NCBI RefSeq assembly: GCF_900182905.1
Contig: NZ_FXUF01000017.1
Location: 19,297 to 83,296 of the forward strand
Direction: 5' to 3'
DNA length: 64,000 nucleotides
DNA from: Anoxynatronum buryatiense
GTDB lineage: Bacteria; Bacillota; Clostridia; Peptostreptococcales; Tindalliaceae
In this document: one piece after another, positions 8,839-17,832 of the stretch
How positions within the stretch are numbered: position 1 is the first letter of the stretch
How the letters are laid out: every line of letters begins with the position of its first letter
Notes under the pieces: generated by a model
The model's database searches: none
What the model was told of the DNA's origin: nothing
What the model saw: the letters and a program-made list of their open reading frames with translations, nothing else
Made by a program: the position numbers and the translations under genes

Positions 8839-9369
8839 TTAGTCCCAATTGTGCCTATGCTTTTTCCACCACTGATAAGCAACTTTCTTCATTTCCTCAT
8901 GGCGCTCAACATCAAAGTCAAGATATGTAATGATATAATCCCTTCCTGCGAATTCTTTTACATTTTCATGTTGAGAAGCCAAAAGTAGTGCATAAAAAGT
9001 TAATGCCCTCTCATAATCGTCCTGTGTTTCAATATTTTCAATTAAATATGGTATAGCTGGCTTACCTATCATGCCTAATTCTTCTGCAGCTATATACCAT
9101 GTATGCCCATCACCATATGATCTTGTAAATCCGCTGTCTTTAAGTTTTTCTATTAAGTATAAAACTTCCGCCTCTTTAATCTGCCTTTTATTAAGATAAT
9201 CAATCTCTTCTTCCAGCCTAACAACTGTTTCCAGCAGTTGTTTTTCTTTTTCACTTTCAATTTGATAGTGATTCTTAAAGGAGTTCAATTCGAAATATAG
9301 ATACCCTATGATAATAAGCAAACAAAATATAAGTAAATTCTTTATGATTAAATGTCTTTTAAAATTCAT
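8839..9369 (-). CDS. Membrane-anchored protein of unknown function with HEAT-like tail
   Basis: A 176-residue protein I do not recognise. Residues about 8-26 form one hydrophobic segment (LLIFCLLIIIGYLYF). Residues 30-70 are charged and heptad-like, consistent with a short coiled coil outside or inside the membrane. The C-terminal 100 residues include GMIGKPAIPYLIENIE and repeated paired helices resembling a HEAT or PBS-lyase-type repeat. The start at 9369 is preceded by GAGGTGC. The gene is A+T-rich and stands alone between cassette-like neighbours on the same strand. Confidence 0.65.
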   Translation of the reverse strand: MNFKRHLIIKNLLIFCLLIIIGYLYFELNSFKNHYQIESEKEKQLLETVVRLEEEIDYLNKRQIKEAEVLYLIEKLKDSGFTRSYGDGHTWYIAAEELGMIGKPAIPYLIENIETQDDYERALTFYALLLASQHENVKEFAGRDYIITYLDFDVERHEEMKKVAYQWWKKHRHNWD

Positions 9370-9402
9370 TTTGTAAGCACCTCGCTCTTAACTCTCACAA
9401 CT

Positions 9403-9830
9403 TTATAATATTTCGGCCAACTCATCAGTTGCTGCTGGCGTATAACCTAAATCTTGATTTCCAATTACTTTCAATAAATTCTTGTATTTAATCTTCTTGC
9501 ATATCATTCCTTTATCTCCAACGTTCATAACAAAAACTCGATGCGCCTCCCTTGCGCTTTTAAAAAGACCTGCAAGCATAAACATTAGCTGGTAGTTTAA
9601 TGGCAGCATTTCAATTACATTTTTATCAGTCAAGTATAGCGGTTTCATATGCTTCGCAGTTTGGGCGTAACCTTCAATTTCACGCGGGTTATCAACTCCC
9701 CAATTAATCGTTGCCCCGTTTTTTTCAAGGAAGGATGATTTTTTATGCTTTTTGCTGTCAGTTTGGAATATGCATCAAATAATATTGTATAGCTCTCAAA
9801 CTTTGATTTGAGTGCTCCAAGACAAGCCCT
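9403..9830 (-). pseudogene. Frameshifted, N-terminally truncated gene remnant
   Basis: The open frame from 9648 to 9403 (81 residues, starting MKPLYLTDKN) continues upstream without a start codon as FLEKNGATINWGVDNPREIE. A second frame then carries on with coding-like sequence (ALKSKFESYTILFDAYSKL) up to a stop near 9835. The two frames meet at a run of seven A at 9716-9722 (read on the minus strand); eight would restore one protein of about 140 residues. No start codon with a ribosome binding site is found at its 5' end. I do not recognise the family. It is most simply a decayed cassette gene. Confidence 0.55.
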
Positions 9831-9872
9831 TTCTTTTTATATGTAAAACTAAAGCGAGTTAGCGCAATAAAA

Positions 9873-10409
9873 TTAACCTTTATGCCTTTCAACCCATTCA
9901 TTCTCTAAAATACTCATTTCCCATAAACTCCAATATTCGTCTCCAATTTTTCTTGCGTCTCTGAGCAAACCCTCTTTTTTAAATCCTGACTTTTCATAAC
10001 AAGTAATTGCTGAAGAGTTAAAATCAAACACTCCAAGACTTACTCTATGTAAGTGTAGTTCATCAAAAGCAACTTTAAGAATTTCTGTCATCATTTGTTG
10101 TCCTATCCCTTTTCCCCTTACACTCATATCACCAACTAATACTTTCCCAACTCTTGCTGATTTGTTTTTTCTATCTATATTTCCTAGCGTTATATGTCCA
10201 ATAATTTTCCCAGTTTCCTTTTCTTTAACACTGTAAATCAAAGTATTGGAATTGTACTTATTTGCATCTTTAAGGTAGCTTTCTAGTTGTTGTTTATCTA
10301 AGGGGAAACTAAAGTTAGGTCCTCCCCATTGAAGTAAAATTTCCGGAGTTTTAATCCAATTTATAAGTTGTTCAAAATCTGAAAATTGAAAAAATCTCAG
10401 CTCAAACAT
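9873..10409 (-). CDS. GNAT N-acetyltransferase, RimJ/RimL type
   Basis: A 178-residue acetyltransferase of the GNAT superfamily. It shows the RimJ/RimL-like order: FSDFEQLINWI at the N-terminus, IIGHITLGNIDRKNKSARVGK as strands 3-4, then the acetyl-CoA pyrophosphate-binding VRGKGIGQQMM loop near residue 105, and the C-terminal SALxxYEKSGF-type motif (SSAITCYEKSGFKKEG). Such enzymes acetylate protein N-termini, aminoglycosides or small amines; the substrate is unknown. The start is preceded by AGGAGAAC. GNAT genes are frequent integron cassette cargo, and this one lies directly next to the attC-like site at 10532-10668. Confidence 0.88.
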   Translation of the reverse strand: MFELRFFQFSDFEQLINWIKTPEILLQWGGPNFSFPLDKQQLESYLKDANKYNSNTLIYSVKEKETGKIIGHITLGNIDRKNKSARVGKVLVGDMSVRGKGIGQQMMTEILKVAFDELHLHRVSLGVFDFNSSAITCYEKSGFKKEGLLRDARKIGDEYWSLWEMSILENEWVERHKG

Positions 10410-10531
10410 AATAAAGTTCTCCTCGTTTCTTTTGTCTTGTATACATTCACTACATCTATTCTGGTTTTTTAACTGCCTTCAAACGTATTATTCCTGCAGC
10501 CATGGACGACCACATCCATACATCGCTTTTT

Positions 10532-10668
10532 GATAACGGTCTCGGGATTTGCGAACTTGGCGGTTGGCGCGATTTTTGACCCCAAAGCTTTTTCCCCTTG
10601 CAAAAATCATGACAATCGTCAAGTTAGGACGTAGGCGCTAGCCGGAGCCGCAAATCCTCGTGTTATGT
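10532..10668 (-). repeat. attC-like inverted repeat (cassette recombination site), minus-strand orientation
   Basis: A 137-bp imperfect inverted repeat fills most of the gap between two minus-strand genes. The arms are GATAACGGTCTCGGGATTTG (10532-10551), extending through CGAACTTGG, and, on the other side, CGGAGCCGCAAATCCTCGTG followed by TTATG (10643-10666). Read on the minus strand it runs from an ATAAC-type end just after the stop of the 10725-11621 gene to a GTTATC-type end before the acetyltransferase. That is the position, size and symmetry expected of an attC site. A matching inner TAGCGC/GGCGC pair supports a folded single strand. Confidence 0.55.
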
Positions 10669-10724
10669 TAAGTCGCGTGCCTCTTGTCTGTGAGATCTCA
10701 ATGGTTGCCGGCGCCTTGAAATGA

Positions 10725-11621
10725 TTATATTCTTACAACATTTTTATGAAAGTATTGCTTTACTTCCTCCCTAGAACGGAATTTAACTAGATTAAGCAAA
10801 CTATGTGTTTGAAACTTTCTTAAAGAGTGAAGTTTAAAATGGTATTTCAAAAAAATATTTCTTATAATATATCTTCTCAACTTCTTATCTATGTAGGATT
10901 TCATTTTAAGTCTAGCATTTATATGATCATAGATTGTATATAATGACATACAGTAGACTAACGGCAAGTACAAGACAGTTAATATAATAGGCAATAAAAA
11001 TGATTTTAAAGTATCCAAACTGCCAAACGTATGAAAGTCTTTTACAGTTAAATGTATTGCATTAGCGAATATCATTAGCCCTAAAATACTAATTAGTGTT
11101 GTAATTAATTTCTCCACTTGCTTGTATTTTTCCTCAAAACTAGCTACTGCTTGTAACGCTCCTAAAAACACTAACACAAAAGTCAATATTATTTCTGGCA
11201 ATAACCTAAAAGTATACGCGTTTGCAATAAACTGGATAACAACAATTATTTTAATACTTTCAATGACTTTCCTTTTAAAAAAACCTTCTTGTAACGCCTT
11301 ATCTGTCGAATTAAACAATAACGCAAATGCAGTAAAAGTTACCCATATTAAAGTATCTTTAGTTAGATTGGTATCCCAATATCCAAGTATAAATAAAAAA
11401 TAAATAATGCCAGCTATATAGATAAACATAATGGAAAAAACACAAAGAATAATCTTTGAACATAATACTTTAAAAACATTGGACAAAGATTCTCTTGTCC
11501 CTTTATTTACTAAGAAAAAGACAAACAACACTATTAGCCAGAAGCTAATTGCTAACTCTCTATTCGTAAACAATGAGATTCCTCCCCAAAAGAAATTTCG
11601 GTTCTCTTTTATCGACGACAT
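10725..11621 (-). CDS. Polytopic membrane protein of unknown function
   Basis: A 298-residue integral membrane protein that I cannot assign to a named family. About six hydrophobic segments lie within residues 15-225 (for example FWLIVLFVFFLV and LLPIILTVLYLPLVYCMSLY). The last 70 residues are strongly basic and probably cytoplasmic (KLRRYIIRNIFLKYHFKLHSLRK). Very A+T-rich. Flanked downstream by the attC-like site at 10532-10668 and upstream by the short inverted repeat at 11649-11686, so it has the outline of a complete single-gene cassette. Confidence 0.7.
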   Translation of the reverse strand: MSSIKENRNFFWGGISLFTNRELAISFWLIVLFVFFLVNKGTRESLSNVFKVLCSKIILCVFSIMFIYIAGIIYFLFILGYWDTNLTKDTLIWVTFTAFALLFNSTDKALQEGFFKRKVIESIKIIVVIQFIANAYTFRLLPEIILTFVLVFLGALQAVASFEEKYKQVEKLITTLISILGLMIFANAIHLTVKDFHTFGSLDTLKSFLLPIILTVLYLPLVYCMSLYTIYDHINARLKMKSYIDKKLRRYIIRNIFLKYHFKLHSLRKFQTHSLLNLVKFRSREEVKQYFHKNVVRI

Positions 11622-11648
11622 GATGTGGCAGTCTTGTGCGCGATTTTA

Positions 11649-11686
11649 TATAACGTCGTATTACCGTCACCAAGTTCGTGTTATCC
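11649..11686 (-). repeat. Short attC-like inverted repeat / cassette boundary
   Basis: TATAACGTCG (11649-11658) faces CGTGTTATCC (11677-11686) across an 18-bp loop. Read on the minus strand it ends in CGACGTTAT, the same octamer core (ACGTTAT) found at the possible integron boundary near 62141. It lies 28 bp upstream of the 10725-11621 gene, where the preceding cassette boundary would be expected. Confidence 0.35.
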
Positions 11687-12150
11687 CTTAAAACTAGCGG
11701 TATTTACGAACATGGTTTCGGAAATATGTACTTCTTGTCGAATTTTCTAGTCCTAATTTCTTGATAAACTCATCCGCCAGATTGCTTAAGAGCCTCAGAT
11801 TTTTCAAAGACAATTACTGCGTGCATGAGTTCATATTATGGTTGATTGAGTGCATATTACAGTCGGTATAGAATGCTTATGACATAACTATTCAGCATAC
11901 ACCGCAAAAACCTTTTTTGCTGTTGCTCAAACAGTGTTGTTACAATTCCTGAGGGTATCTTCTGCTGAAAATTTAATGATTTCCTAAAGCCTGCAAAAGA
12001 TAACCTGTAAAAGTGCTGAATGACTTCTTGTCAATATGAAATTCGATCTGATCAGTCAATTATATAATTGGCAGAAGCCGATAGCAAGGAGTTAAGCATA
12101 TCGGCATGGTATATTGTATGAAAAAAGCACTCAAAAAAACAGAGAGATTC
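11687..12150. other. A+T-rich intergenic stretch, no gene seen
   Basis: About 460 bp between the last cassette-like gene and the TetR promoter. I found no plausible reading frame with a ribosome binding site. It marks the change from minus-strand to plus-strand genes and may carry remnants, but nothing identifiable. Confidence 0.5.
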
Positions 12151-12179
12151 TTGACAAATCCGTTAATAAAGAGTAGTAT
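12151..12179 (+). promoter_or_regulatory. Sigma-A promoter of the TetR-RND operon
   Basis: TTGACA at 12151-12156 and TAGTAT at 12174-12179 are separated by 17 bp. A half operator, ACCGAGT (12188-12194), follows immediately and resembles the palindrome at 12898-12911, consistent with autoregulation by the TetR protein. Confidence 0.65.
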
Positions 12180-12225
12180 GATAAAAAACCGAGTGAACAC
12201 TATGTTTCAAGGAAGGTGCTGAAAG

Positions 12226-12837
12226 ATGACTGATACAAGAGAACGTATAGTAGGAACCGCTTTTAAGCTTTTTATGCAAAAGAGCTTTAAGGAAGTTACT
12301 ATAAAAGAGATAGTTGAGAAAACTGGAGTGTCACAGGGGGCTTTTTTTCATTATTTCAAAACAAAAGAAGATTTATTTTTGGAAGTAATTGGAAAAGCCG
12401 TATCCTCCGCTGGAGACTATTATAATAGTCTTGCCAAAGACTCCCTACAGCAATTTTATAGACAATATATACAGTCTTTTTTAGATAACTTTTTGCCTGA
12501 AATCATTTCGACAGAGGATGGAAATTCTGTGATGAATTATTTTTCACTCTACTTTGAAGCAGTGAAAATTTTTCCTGATTTTAAACGCAGGTTATCTGAC
12601 ATTCATGAAATTGAATTAAATAGTTGGAAGTCGGTGGTTTCGAAGGCGAGGGCTAATGGAGAAATCTCCTCTGTTATGAAGGATGAAGAAATAGCTAATA
12701 TGTTTATCAACTCTGGAGATGGATTATCACTGCATATTATTTATATGGGGTATAGCAATGAAGATGTAAAAAATATGTGGATAGCTCTTTGGGATGGTTT
12801 TTATGAAGTGTTGAAATGTAAAGCAGATGATTATTGA
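12226..12837 (+). CDS. TetR/AcrR-family transcriptional regulator of the RND pump
   Basis: A 203-residue one-component repressor. The N-terminal helix-turn-helix is clear (RIVGTAFKLFMQKSFKEVTI, then EKTGVSQGAFFHYFKTKEDLF). The C-terminal ligand pocket is divergent, as usual for the family. Good ribosome binding site GGAAGG before the ATG. A terminator follows, then an ACCGA-N4-TCGGT palindrome upstream of the adaptor gene. By position it most likely represses the downstream adaptor and RND genes and responds to a pump substrate. Both genes and the regulator share A+T-rich composition. Confidence 0.9.
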   Translation: MTDTRERIVGTAFKLFMQKSFKEVTIKEIVEKTGVSQGAFFHYFKTKEDLFLEVIGKAVSSAGDYYNSLAKDSLQQFYRQYIQSFLDNFLPEIISTEDGNSVMNYFSLYFEAVKIFPDFKRRLSDIHEIELNSWKSVVSKARANGEISSVMKDEEIANMFINSGDGLSLHIIYMGYSNEDVKNMWIALWDGFYEVLKCKADDY

Positions 12838-12856
12838 AGATTCCATTACAAATTTT

Positions 12857-12885
12857 AAAATGGAAAATAATTTCCATTTTTTTTT
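12857..12885 (+). terminator. Terminator after the TetR gene
   Basis: AAAATGGAAA and TTTCCATTTT form a stem with an ATAA loop, followed by nine T. It sits between the regulator and the pump genes, so the pump probably uses its own promoter or read-through. Confidence 0.7.
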
Positions 12886-12897
12886 GCAATAAAAAAA

Positions 12898-12911
12898 ACC
12901 GACTACTCGGT
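12898..12911 (+). promoter_or_regulatory. Palindromic operator upstream of RND adaptor
   Basis: ACCGACTACTCGGT is a palindrome with ACCGA/TCGGT arms, located 22 bp before the adaptor start. A related half site ACCGAGT lies in the regulator promoter at 12188. It is the likely binding site of the adjacent TetR protein. Confidence 0.6.
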
Positions 12912-12933
12912 ATTTAACATAAGGAGGCAGAAC

Positions 12934-14124
12934 ATGAAAAAATTATTGGCATTAATGATTTTAGGAGTACTGGTACTAACGGGTTGTCAAACTCAAGCTG
13001 CAATAGAGGTAGCAGGAAAAAATGTGAGGATAGTCGAGGCTGAAATCCGCAAATATCCCGTAACTCTGGAGTATATGGGAATTGTGGATACTGAGGATAC
13101 AAGGTCATCGGCCTTTAAAACAGGAGGAAAAATAGAAGAAATATACGTAAAACCAGGGCAACAGATTAATAAGGGAGATCAACTGATCCGATTGAATGAA
13201 GAGGATTTAAGATCAGCAGTAAGTGTGGCCAAGGCCCAGTATGAAGTGGCAGAAACTCAATATAATATGGCGATGAAGGGAGCAACAGAGGAGGAAATAA
13301 ATCAAGCAAAAATCAGGGTGGAAGTGGCAGAAAGAAACTTAGAAAATACGAAAGATCTATATGGAAAATATCAAAAATTAGTAGAGGCAGGGGCAGTATC
13401 TCTCCAACAGCTACAAGAAATTAAGCTCAAATTGGACTTGGAAGAAAAGCAGCTTAATAGTGAGATGGAAGCCTATAACCGGATATTAAAAGGAGCGGGA
13501 GATGATGAGCTTCAAATATTAAAAAGTCAGATAGATATTGCCCAGGTCACCTATCAGCAAAGTCAAGACCTGCTTGAAGAGAGTATCCTTAGAAGTGACA
13601 TAGATGGAGTTGTTTTGCAGATACAGGTGACAGAAGGAGATTATATATCCCAAGGGATGCCAGTTGTTATTATCAAGGGAGAAGAAACCACGGTAACGGT
13701 AGGCGTTAGCAATGAAGATGCAAGTATAATAGCTTTGGGAATGGATGTGATTGTAAGACATCATAACGAAGCGGTTAAGGGAATTGTAGAAACCGTATCC
13801 TCTATTCCTAAAAATCAAAGTAATCTTTATGAAGTAAAAATAGACCTGGAGCCAAATACAATCCCCATAGGATCATTCGTAAATATCGACTTTCTCTTAG
13901 GGGAAGAGGAAGGGATATTTCTTCCGATGAATATTCTTTTGAATGAAGGCATTGATTTTGTATATATTGTTCAAGATGAAAGGGCTGTAATGCGGGAAGT
14001 TCTCTTAGGCGAGGTTTTTGGAAACGAAATAAAGATTCTGGAGGGAATTAATCCGGGAGATCAAGTAATTGTGGAAGGTATGAGGAGTGTAAAAAATAAT
14101 GATAATGTGGAGATTAATGAATAG
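12934..14124 (+). CDS. RND efflux adaptor (membrane fusion protein), lipoprotein
   Basis: A 396-residue HlyD/AcrA-type adaptor. The N-terminus is a lipoprotein signal with lipobox (VLVLTGC at residues about 11-18). Next come a lipoyl-like half (GGKIEEIYVKPGQQINKGD), a coiled-coil hairpin of about 100 residues (QYEVAETQYNM to LKLDLEEKQL), the second lipoyl half (SDIDGVVLQIQVTEGDYISQG), a beta-barrel and a membrane-proximal domain. It would be anchored outside the cytoplasmic membrane and dock onto the downstream RND pump, from which it is 14 bp away. AAGGAGG ribosome binding site. An RND adaptor in a Gram-positive lacks an outer-membrane channel partner, which is normal for Firmicute RND systems. 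Confidence 0.9.
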   Translation: MKKLLALMILGVLVLTGCQTQAAIEVAGKNVRIVEAEIRKYPVTLEYMGIVDTEDTRSSAFKTGGKIEEIYVKPGQQINKGDQLIRLNEEDLRSAVSVAKAQYEVAETQYNMAMKGATEEEINQAKIRVEVAERNLENTKDLYGKYQKLVEAGAVSLQQLQEIKLKLDLEEKQLNSEMEAYNRILKGAGDDELQILKSQIDIAQVTYQQSQDLLEESILRSDIDGVVLQIQVTEGDYISQGMPVVIIKGEETTVTVGVSNEDASIIALGMDVIVRHHNEAVKGIVETVSSIPKNQSNLYEVKIDLEPNTIPIGSFVNIDFLLGEEEGIFLPMNILLNEGIDFVYIVQDERAVMREVLLGEVFGNEIKILEGINPGDQVIVEGMRSVKNNDNVEINE

Positions 14125-14138
14125 AGAGGGGGCTTCAA

Positions 14139-17100
14139 TTGTTTAAGAATATGATTAAACTACCCATAAAAAATAAAACAGTTACTATATTTTCAATGAT
14201 TATGATCATCCTATTTGGATTTTATAGCTACAACACGACTCCAAAGCAAGAATACCCTGAATTTCCTGCCCCTTTTGCCATGATAACAGTGATTTACCCT
14301 GGCGCTTCAGCTGAGGAAGTTGAAGTCTTGGTAACTGAAAGGCTTGAGGAAAAGCTCGCTGAATTAAGAAATTATGATTACACCACTTCTACTACACTAA
14401 ACAGTGCAGCAGCGATTATTCTTGTGTTGGATGGGAACATTTCTCAAGCTGAACTGGAGCAAACCTGGAATGAGTTATATCGTATGATGGAGGATGTGAA
14501 AAGAAATCTGCCGGCAGGAGTAGCTGATATAAATATTGACACAAATTTATTAGAGACTTCCGGGATATTGATTGGCCTATCCGGTGACAACTACAGCTAT
14601 GAACGGTTGGTGGCCTACGGGGAAAGATTGAAAAATAACCTCATGGGTTTAGGAGGAATTAATCGGTTTGAAATAATTGGGGAGCAAGAAAAAGAATTGA
14701 AGGTAGAGGTAGATCTTCAAAAATTAGATTTATACAATATGTCTATTGGTGAAATTAGCAATGTCTTGGCCGCCCAAAATATTCAATTACCTTCGGGAAC
14801 GATCCAGGATAATACGATGAAATTTCATGTCAATCAAGAGGGATTATTTAAGTCCTTGGAAGAAATTGAAAATACTATCATATATATTAGGGAAGACAAA
14901 ATAATTGTACGACTGAAGGACGTAGCTGAGGTATACATGGGGTTGAAGGACTCGAATTACAAGATAAGAAACAATGGAGAAAGCGGATTATTACTCGCGG
15001 GATATTTTAAAGGGGATGTGAATGTAGTAGCGGCAGGTAAAGAAGTGAGAGAAGCGTTGGAGGATTTCAAAACACAACTGCCAGAGGATATAAGTATTGA
15101 TGAGATTGTTTATCAGCCAGAGGAGGTTGGGAAATCTGTTAATGATTTTGTTAAAAACCTTATAGGTGGAGTATTCATTGTTATTCTCGTGGTGATGGTG
15201 GGAATGGGAATCAGAAATGCTACAACAGTTTCCTTTGCCATCCCCTTATCGATGTTTATCACCTTTATTACCATGGGGCTATTGGGGATTAAGATCCATA
15301 TGATTACTATCACAGGTCTTATTATGGCACTGGGGATGCTGGTGGATAATGCCATTGTTGTGAGTGATTCCATTCAAAATAAAATTGACGAAGATATAGA
15401 TCAGCTAACGGCTTGTGTAGAAGGAACAAAAGAGGTTGCTATACCAGTATTATCCTCTACCCTTACAACCATTGCAGCCTTCTCACCTTTACTATTATTA
15501 CCTAAGTCGGTAGGAGCCTTCTTTGGAGGTATACCTCAGATGATTATTATATCATTGATTGCCTCCTATGGCATTGCAATCTTTATAACCCCTCTAATGG
15601 CTTATTTATTTTTCAGAAAAAGTAAGAGCAACAGGAAAAAAGACGGCAAAATCAAAAGGATGTTTGAAAGGTTATTGGTTTTAGGGATGAAATATAAAGC
15701 TCGGACTCTTCTTGTTGCTTTTATTATTCTGGTGCTATCATTAACCTTAGTGAGCACCTTACCCCAAGAACTTTTTCCAACATCAGACAAGGATATGATC
15801 TATATTGATATACAAACAGAATACCTTAGTAACCTGGATAAGACAGATGATTTAGTAAAGGAAATTGAAGCAGTGTTGCGAGAACAAACGGAAATCACCG
15901 CCTATACATCCTCTATAGGTGGAGGTCTGCCTAAGTTTGATTTATCCATTATGCCTCAATCAAATGCTCCGAACTCAGCACAGATTGTCATGCGGGTAAA
16001 TTTATTAAAGGGAGAAGTATTTAAGACTAATGAAGAGCTAGTAAGACATCTTCAGAGAATATATGATAAAAAAATTGTAGGGGCAAATGTGATTGTAAAA
16101 GAACTGGAGATGGAAGGGTTTTTAGGAGCACCAATTCAAATTAAAGTTAAAGGAAAAGAAATGGAAGACATTATTGAAGCAAAGGAAACAATTAAAGATG
16201 CTCTCATAAATATAGAGGGGAGTACCAATGTAAGAGATGATTTACCGTTGTTAGATTACCAATTCAGAATGACAATAGATGGAAATAGAGCTCTGGCCTA
16301 TGGATTAACAAAACACGAGATACAAAATGAAGTAAACATGGCTCTAATGGGAAAAAGAGCGTCTGTGTTTAGGGAAGAAGGAGAAGAATTTGATATTCTG
16401 GTAAAGGGGAATATATCGAGACTTGAAGAACTGGAAAATTTGAAGATTAAATCTGCAGCTACAGGATTACAGGTGCTATTGAAGGATGTAGCGAGTGTAA
16501 ATTTTGAGCCCGTTGTTGGACAGATTAACCGATATAAAGGAGAACGGGCTATAGCAGTACAGGGAAATGTTGCTGAAGGATATAATGCAATTGAAATACA
16601 AACAATCTTGGAAGAAAAGATTAGGGATATCGATTTTCCTAATGTCACCATTGTCCCAGAGGGTGAAAAAGCCGATCTGGAGGGGGATTTAGGGAGCATG
16701 GGAATATCAGCAATATTTGCATTATTTTTGCTCTTTATCATTCTTATGATCCAGTTCAATTCTGTCATTCAACCGGGTATTATATTAGCTTCAATTCCTT
16801 TATCACTTATAGGCTCGATGGTGGCTCTGGCAGTATTAAGACAGCCCCTGTCCCTATTTAGCGTGTTGGGGGTGGTGAGTTTAATGGGGGTTGTTATTAA
16901 TAATGCCATCATCCTAATAGACTATATCAACGGACAAAGAAAGAACGGTATGGCTATAGATGAGGCTTGTAGTAAAGCAGTAAGTGCAAGATTCAGACCA
17001 GTAATATTAAGTACCACCACTACAGTATTTGGCTTATCTCCATTAGCTTTATTTGGCAGTGACTTATTTAGACCCATGGCAATTGCTTTCATGGGGGGGC

Positions 17101-17219
17101 TAATGGTTGCCACCCTATTAACTTTAGTAATTATTCCAGTACTATACAGTCTAATAGAAGGAAAAATAGAAGCATTTAAGTCAATTCACAATATTAAAAC
17201 CCTTGAATTACAAGAGTAA
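14139..17219 (+). CDS. RND-family efflux permease (AcrB/hydrophobe exporter type)
   Basis: A 1026-residue RND permease of full length. It has TM1 near residue 15, a large extracytoplasmic loop, a TM2-6 bundle (about 335-500), a second loop (about 545-845) and TM8-12 to the C-terminus. The TM4 motif reads MALGMLVDNAIVVSDSI, with one Asp of the usual DD proton relay present and Asn in the second place, as in many Firmicute homologues. The C-terminal GVVINNAIILIDYIN is the matching TM10 motif. It is driven by the proton gradient and the substrate is unknown. It follows the adaptor with AGAGGGGG as ribosome binding site. No obvious terminator follows. Confidence 0.92.
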   Translation: MFKNMIKLPIKNKTVTIFSMIMIILFGFYSYNTTPKQEYPEFPAPFAMITVIYPGASAEEVEVLVTERLEEKLAELRNYDYTTSTTLNSAAAIILVLDGNISQAELEQTWNELYRMMEDVKRNLPAGVADINIDTNLLETSGILIGLSGDNYSYERLVAYGERLKNNLMGLGGINRFEIIGEQEKELKVEVDLQKLDLYNMSIGEISNVLAAQNIQLPSGTIQDNTMKFHVNQEGLFKSLEEIENTIIYIREDKIIVRLKDVAEVYMGLKDSNYKIRNNGESGLLLAGYFKGDVNVVAAGKEVREALEDFKTQLPEDISIDEIVYQPEEVGKSVNDFVKNLIGGVFIVILVVMVGMGIRNATTVSFAIPLSMFITFITMGLLGIKIHMITITGLIMALGMLVDNAIVVSDSIQNKIDEDIDQLTACVEGTKEVAIPVLSSTLTTIAAFSPLLLLPKSVGAFFGGIPQMIIISLIASYGIAIFITPLMAYLFFRKSKSNRKKDGKIKRMFERLLVLGMKYKARTLLVAFIILVLSLTLVSTLPQELFPTSDKDMIYIDIQTEYLSNLDKTDDLVKEIEAVLREQTEITAYTSSIGGGLPKFDLSIMPQSNAPNSAQIVMRVNLLKGEVFKTNEELVRHLQRIYDKKIVGANVIVKELEMEGFLGAPIQIKVKGKEMEDIIEAKETIKDALINIEGSTNVRDDLPLLDYQFRMTIDGNRALAYGLTKHEIQNEVNMALMGKRASVFREEGEEFDILVKGNISRLEELENLKIKSAATGLQVLLKDVASVNFEPVVGQINRYKGERAIAVQGNVAEGYNAIEIQTILEEKIRDIDFPNVTIVPEGEKADLEGDLGSMGISAIFALFLLFIILMIQFNSVIQPGIILASIPLSLIGSMVALAVLRQPLSLFSVLGVVSLMGVVINNAIILIDYINGQRKNGMAIDEACSKAVSARFRPVILSTTTTVFGLSPLALFGSDLFRPMAIAFMGGLMVATLLTLVIIPVLYSLIEGKIEAFKSIHNIKTLELQE

Positions 17220-17386
17220 ATGCAATAAATGAGGATGAGGAGAACCTGGTTTTCTGAGCGTTTACCGATAACGGCATCAATTTTCCGGTGGCCATATTCC
17301 TGTCGGTTATACACCTTCTCCGATCGATCGCTACGGAAAACGGCCTCGGATTATTGAAACATCAATGTTCATTGCCGGTTTCATCG

Positions 17387-17710
17387 TTAGATATTTTGGG
17401 AAGGCAAATTAGTTTCATCCTCATGAGCCACAACTTCCACTACTTCACCATCGGCGGGAGACAGAATCGCCTGATCATAACAATAATAGCTTTCAACATC
17501 CTTTGGGTTACCACGATATGATTGACCATTTTCATCAAGTATCAAAAGATCATAGGCATATCTTTGCGCCGGAATACCCCGCGAATGAGAAAAGTCCTTA
17601 AATGGCAAATCATATTGAATGCTGCTTTGATATTGATGTATATCCGGCAGATCTTTTCCATATTTTCTTTTAATTTTTATGATGCCGATGATTTGCAGGA
17701 AGGAAGGCAT
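17387..17710 (-). pseudogene. Remnant of an M23-type metallopeptidase gene
   Basis: The 107-residue frame contains IPAQRYAYDLLILDENGQSY and ESYYCYDQAILSPADGEVVEVV. These match the substrate-pocket and beta-strand core that precede the HxH metal motif in a group of Firmicute M23 peptidases. The usual segment between the N-terminal PFK and the SxxIPAQRYA part is shortened (PFKDFSHSRGI), and the frame stops before the second zinc-binding motif. Nothing resembling the missing C-terminal half follows in the downstream 150 bp. It is therefore a broken copy at the end of the RND gene block. The short gaps on either side (17220-17386 and 17711-17832) hold nothing I can identify. Confidence 0.6.
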
Positions 17711-17832
17711 TGAGCTCGCAGGGCAATGTTCATCCGCCTGCGAGCGCAGTTAAAACATAGGCCTTCCATGCAATCCGGGTGCTTTCATTTTCTCGTTAGA
17801 AACAATGGAGATAAGCAATCGATTTGATTAAT

